Assembly: GCA_017561825.1 (NCBI GenBank)
Contig: JAFZBK010000036.1
Coordinates: forward strand, 1-64,000
DNA from: Prevotella sp.
Lineage (GTDB): Bacteria; Bacteroidota; Bacteroidia; Bacteroidales; Bacteroidaceae
Length of the DNA: 64,000 bases
Direction of reading: 5' to 3'
Position numbers and translations under genes: made by a program. The number at the start of each line of letters is the position of its first letter. Positions within the stretch are counted from its first letter, which is position 1. The notes below the pieces were generated by a model. The model saw only the letters and a program-made list of their open reading frames with translations. It was not told where the DNA came from and did no database searches. Shown in pieces: positions 60,497-64,000 of this stretch.

Positions 60497-61702
60497 TCAG
60501 ATGTTTTCCTCTCTCCCAGGATATGCCTCAAGGGCTTTGCGGAGGATGAAGAGCGCGCGGGTCAGGTCTTCCTTATTCAGCACATAGGCGATACGTACCT
60601 GGTTGTAACCGGCACCTGGCGTGGTATAGAAACCGCTGGCGGGAGCCATCATCACGGTCTCACCCTCATAGCTGAACGATTCCAGACACCAGCGACAGAA
60701 CTTCTCACTGTCGTCAACTGGTAACTTAGCCACGGTATAGAAAGCACCCATGGGGATGGGAGAATAGACACCAGGAATACGGTTCAGACCGTCAATCAGA
60801 CACTTCCTGCGCTCCACGAACTCATCATACACCTCTCTGAGATATTCCTCAGGTGTATCGAGCGAAGCCTCGGCAATAATCTGTCCGATAAGGGGTGGGG
60901 AAAGACGGGCCTGACAGAACTTCATCACCGCCTGACGGATCTCCTTGTTCTTTGTGATGAGTGCGCCGATACGGATACCGCACTCGCTGTAACGCTTGGA
61001 GACGGAGTCGATGAGCACCACGTTCTGCTCGATGCCTTCCAGATGACAGGCACTGATATACGGTGAGCCGGTATAGATATACTCTCGGTACACCTCGTCA
61101 GAGAATAAATACAGATCGTATTTCTTCACCAGGTCGCGAATCTGGTTCATCTCGCGCCTTGTATAGAGATAACCTGTCGGGTTGTTGGGATTACAGATCA
61201 GGATGGCTCGTGTACGGTCGTTGATCAGTTCCTCGAACTTCTCCACCTTCGGCAGGGAGAATCCCTCCTCGATGGTGGTGGCGATGGTACGGATCTTAGC
61301 GCCAGCTGAGATGGCAAAGGCCATGTAGTTGGCGTAGGCAGGTTCCGGCACGATGATCTCATCGCCTGGGTTCAGACACGACATAAATGCAAAGAGCACT
61401 GCCTCAGAACCGCCGCAGGTAATGATGATATCCTCTGCCGTTACGTGAATATCGTACTTCGCGTAGTAGTCAACCAACTTCTCGCGATAGCTGGCATATC
61501 CCTGCGAAGGAGAGTATTCCAGAACCTTGCGGTCAACATTCTTGATCGCATCCAAGGCTACCTGCGGAGTAGGAAGATCGGGCTGACCGATATTGAGATG
61601 ATACACTTTGGTGCCGCGTTTCTTTGCTGCGACTGCCAGTGGTGCGAGCTTCCTGATCGGACTCTCTGGCATCTCTATTCCGCGTACTGATATTTGAGGC
61701 AT
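60497..61702 (-). CDS. Class I pyridoxal-phosphate aminotransferase
   Basis: 401 residues, fold type I. Opening MPQISVRGIEMPESPIRKL, LNIGQPDLPTP, and CNPNNPTGYLYTRREM. The Schiff-base Lys lies in DSVSKRYSECGIRIG near residue 234; a C-terminal Arg lies in YNQVRIAYVLN. It belongs to the aspartate/aromatic-type group common in Bacteroidota; substrates could be aspartate, prephenate or others. First gene of a two-gene unit with the LolC/E-like permease. Confidence 0.9.
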   Translation of the reverse strand: MPQISVRGIEMPESPIRKLAPLAVAAKKRGTKVYHLNIGQPDLPTPQVALDAIKNVDRKVLEYSPSQGYASYREKLVDYYAKYDIHVTAEDIIITCGGSEAVLFAFMSCLNPGDEIIVPEPAYANYMAFAISAGAKIRTIATTIEEGFSLPKVEKFEELINDRTRAILICNPNNPTGYLYTRREMNQIRDLVKKYDLYLFSDEVYREYIYTGSPYISACHLEGIEQNVVLIDSVSKRYSECGIRIGALITKNKEIRQAVMKFCQARLSPPLIGQIIAEASLDTPEEYLREVYDEFVERRKCLIDGLNRIPGVYSPIPMGAFYTVAKLPVDDSEKFCRWCLESFSYEGETVMMAPASGFYTTPGAGYNQVRIAYVLNKEDLTRALFILRKALEAYPGREENI

Positions 61703-61729
61703 TGTAATCTATATATTTCTAATTCGGTG

Positions 61730-61760
61730 CAAAATTACGATATTTTGTGTTAATCACAAA
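61730..61760 (-). promoter_or_regulatory. Promoter of the aminotransferase-permease unit
   Basis: Minus strand TTTG (61760-61757), 19-bp spacer, TAATTTTG (61737-61730). Leader of about 24 nt. Confidence 0.78.
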
Positions 61761-61772
61761 GGAAAAGGTGGA

Positions 61773-64000
61773 TTAATTGAAGAAATTCCACGAAACACCG
61801 AATCTGAGGATCATTCCGTTCATGGGGTAGTGGGGCACGAAGAAACGGTTACCGCCGTCGCCTGCGTTCACATGACTCATCATCAGGAAGAAGCGGGCAT
61901 GCTTCAGGTGCATGTTGACATAGACGTTCACAATGGGGTAGTTTCCTAACTCCATATTGTTCTCGCCGTTGTCCTGTATGGTGAACTGCGCCAGCAGCGG
62001 ACTGTAGTCGGGTACGTAGTACTTGGTGAAATAGCGCACGTCGGCTCCGAGGTCCACCCTCAGTACCTTTGCGATGCGGAAATTCAGGTACAGGTTACTG
62101 TAGATGTTGAAGTCGGGCACGGGCAGTACCTCGTTGTTACTTGATTTCTGCCAGGTTACCTGACTTTCCCAGTTCAGCGGTCCGAGGGTGAAATCCTGAC
62201 CAACTTGTAAGGTGACCAGACTGATGTTCCCTGAGTGTTGTTTCACGCTGACGGTGCTCCCTGTAACAGTCTCATTGCTAAACTTGTATTGCTGGGCAAA
62301 GTAGATGTGATCTTTCAAGTCGTCTAAGGCCACCCTCACACTGGTACGCGTCTTCTGATAGGTGAACAGTCCTTCGATGCGCGAACGGATCTCCTTCGAC
62401 AGATCCAGTCCATTCTTCCCGTCGTTATCCCACCACAAATGCTTGGAGTGGTAGTTCCGCTGGTAGAAGGTGGGTTGCAACTGGTAGAAGAATCCTCTTG
62501 CAGCTAACTGCACTGTATCGCCGAAGAGTTTGAAGTTCAGGTCGGCTGAGCCGTCGAACTTCAGTTGTCCTGCATCCTCACCGGTCAGCCAGGTCTCCAA
62601 TGTGGCCTGATAGTGCAGCAATGTACCCTCCGTCTTACTGATCTGTCCACCGAAGCTCAGGTTATGCTCACGATAGGAGCGATATCCCGCCAAACAGGTA
62701 TCCGGCATCGAGAAGTTCCGCAGGTCGGAAGTGATGAACGCTTTCAGTCCTGCCTTCGCCCATTTGTTGAATCCTTCGAGCAGCGACAGGGCGAGGGTGT
62801 TCTTGATGTCGTAGTGCTTCATCTTGTCGAAGATGCTGTCACCCTGCAGCTCCTCGTTCCTCAGATACGTGTTGAGATAATAGGCTGTGGGTGTTTCATA
62901 CGCCTGATAGATGCGTCGGTAGTTATCCACCTTCAGGGTATGGATGATACTGGTCACGGGCACGAACTCGTTCTTCAGCCACGAGGTGTCTTCGGCAACC
63001 TTCTTTTGTGCTGCCAGCAGACTATCTGCCATCTCCTTACCAGTCACGGTAATACGGTCGGAGGTGGTTCCAGCATCACCTGCAGGCTCATCCCCTGCAA
63101 TCTTCGCATCATCAGGTCTTCCGGCATAGGTCTTACCTTCCGCATCCTCATCGTATTGCCTGCCTTCCTTCTGTGCCTTCTTCCGTTCTTTCTCTCTGGC
63201 CTCCAGCGCAGCCTTCTCCTTTTCAGCAGCTATGGCGAACTTCTTGGCCTTGATCTCCTCCTCGGTCATAGGCACCTTCCTATTGAAACCGATATTGTAG
63301 CGGTGGGTAAGGAAGATATGCTGGTTGTCGTTACGGTTCCAGTTCTGACTCAGTATGGTGGGAATCTCATCCGTTCTGAATGTCTCCCTGAAGATCTCCG
63401 GGTGCGATACATAGTCATCGTTGGTGATACCACCGTTCTCTGCCACCTTCTGATGGTTGGTTGACATGAGCAGATGTGCCTGATAGCGGTCGCCCAGATA
63501 CGATCCGTACATGGTGTAGTCGAAATGAGCGGTACTCTGGTTCTGGTAGTAACCCCTTCCATAGATGTAGTCGAACTTGAATCCCAAACCGATCTTTTTT
63601 CCTGCATTCACGGCAAAGAGTGCCTTCAGATGATCCTCGCCCACATTCTTGTCACCGCATTCATCATACGACACGTTGGTAATAGGGGAGAGTGTATTGG
63701 TGAAATGAAACTTGTCAACCGGTGTGATGAAGAAATCATACGGCTGCGTGAACATGAACTGCGCAGGCAGGTCACGGTCGATGAAGATTCTGTTGATGCG
63801 TGGTGCGCCAAGGTTACCCGTTGTATTGAACTCGCCGCGACGACCTGTTGTGAACACGGAGTTCATATACATGTGGGGCATCGTATCGGGAATGGCTGCC
63901 GTGCGGTCACCAAACCGTTCATCAACGGTCCACACCTTCAGTCCTAAAGGGATCTCCTTGTCGTGTTTCGTCGAGTCTTTCTTGTGTGACGACTTCCACT
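61773..64000 (-). CDS. Putative outer-membrane porin (Porin_10-like), N-terminus beyond window
   Basis: 742 complete codons are visible and the frame is open to the window edge (reading KHDKEIPLGLKVWTVDERFG at the truncated end). The rest alternates strands of a large beta-barrel and ends in aromatic NFF (GVSWNFFN). The segment PRINRIFIDRDLPAQFMFTQ and the end MNGMILRFGVSW are typical of the Bacteroidota putative porin family. Residues corresponding to about 63000-63280 form a charged, Lys/Glu/Ala-rich loop (EEEIKAKKFAIAAEKEKAAL), probably a long extracellular or periplasmic coiled loop. The signal peptide would lie outside the window. Function beyond being a barrel is unknown. Confidence 0.82.
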   Translation of the reverse strand, partial: WKSSHKKDSTKHDKEIPLGLKVWTVDERFGDRTAAIPDTMPHMYMNSVFTTGRRGEFNTTGNLGAPRINRIFIDRDLPAQFMFTQPYDFFITPVDKFHFTNTLSPITNVSYDECGDKNVGEDHLKALFAVNAGKKIGLGFKFDYIYGRGYYQNQSTAHFDYTMYGSYLGDRYQAHLLMSTNHQKVAENGGITNDDYVSHPEIFRETFRTDEIPTILSQNWNRNDNQHIFLTHRYNIGFNRKVPMTEEEIKAKKFAIAAEKEKAALEAREKERKKAQKEGRQYDEDAEGKTYAGRPDDAKIAGDEPAGDAGTTSDRITVTGKEMADSLLAAQKKVAEDTSWLKNEFVPVTSIIHTLKVDNYRRIYQAYETPTAYYLNTYLRNEELQGDSIFDKMKHYDIKNTLALSLLEGFNKWAKAGLKAFITSDLRNFSMPDTCLAGYRSYREHNLSFGGQISKTEGTLLHYQATLETWLTGEDAGQLKFDGSADLNFKLFGDTVQLAARGFFYQLQPTFYQRNYHSKHLWWDNDGKNGLDLSKEIRSRIEGLFTYQKTRTSVRVALDDLKDHIYFAQQYKFSNETVTGSTVSVKQHSGNISLVTLQVGQDFTLGPLNWESQVTWQKSSNNEVLPVPDFNIYSNLYLNFRIAKVLRVDLGADVRYFTKYYVPDYSPLLAQFTIQDNGENNMELGNYPIVNVYVNMHLKHARFFLMMSHVNAGDGGNRFFVPHYPMNGMILRFGVSWNFFN

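Noticed and set aside
62565-63464. 299-codon plus-strand open frame
   Set aside because: Antisense to the putative porin; the porin frame has clear family features.

Overview
This window looks like a chromosomal segment of an anaerobic member of Bacteroidota, most likely a Prevotella-like gut or oral organism. The evidence is promoters of the TTTG-N19-21-TAnnTTTG type throughout, almost no Shine-Dalgarno sites, pyruvate:ferredoxin oxidoreductase and pyrophosphate-based energy genes, M6 proteases with type IX secretion-like tails, a FeoA-FeoB fusion, HU-CCDC81/SPOR and DUF4296 proteins, and an aspartokinase/ApgM-like/threonine synthase operon. The genus is an inference. No phage, insertion sequence, CRISPR array or conjugative module is visible. 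The content is mostly housekeeping genes, but several intergenic regions carry unusual repeats and RNA candidates.

Layout. 1-6 kb: 5'-part of nifJ (PFOR) reading out of the window, an AAA/DUF4143-type ATPase, an ATP-grasp-like protein and a His-rich one-pass membrane protein. 6-9.4 kb: membrane pyrophosphatase hppA with a phosphate-selective-porin-like gene. 9.5-14.6 kb: 23S rRNA methyltransferase rlmD (interrupted in frame by palindromic repeats), an 800-bp repeat-rich intergenic region, and ppdK. 14.6-22.7 kb: zinc-ribbon/FHA protein, HU-CCDC81/SPOR protein, rfbC, a lipoprotein, two tandem M6 metalloproteases and an EFR1-type ferredoxin. 22.8-30.4 kb: dcuB-like transporter, a candidate small RNA, then ileS, a DksA/TraR-like protein, lspA and a DUF4296 lipoprotein. 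30.5-37.2 kb: gdhA, mltG, a degenerate GH77 protein, an HAD phosphatase, ribE with a long structured leader, and a DUF1232 protein. 37.2-44.7 kb: feoAB fusion, tRNA-Lys, DUF5687, lolA and ftsK. 44.7-47.9 kb: exonuclease, rlmI-like gene and tilS. 48-53 kb: thrA, apgM-like gene and thrC. 53.3-55.7 kb: lepA and a Crp/Fnr-like regulator. 55.8-64 kb: two tandem acyl-CoA synthetases, a LolC/E-type permease, an aminotransferase and a partial putative porin.

How the genes fit together. PFOR, PPDK and HppA fit an anaerobic pyruvate/PEP/PPi economy; DcuB would exchange C4-dicarboxylates for fumarate respiration. GdhA and the thr operon cover ammonium assimilation and threonine synthesis. LolA, a LolC/E-like permease, LspA and MltG serve the envelope. 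The most unusual items are (i) a 60-bp-arm inverted repeat made of helically spaced CCTAAC units plus three palindromic 22-mers between rlmD and ppdK, (ii) in-frame palindromic insertions in rlmD, (iii) a roughly 200-nt structured leader before ribE that I cannot match to an FMN riboswitch, (iv) a GH77 homologue whose nucleophile Asp is Asn, (v) several promoters placed so that the mRNA would start at the start codon, and (vi) tandem repeats that copy the 3' ends of gdhA and thrC.
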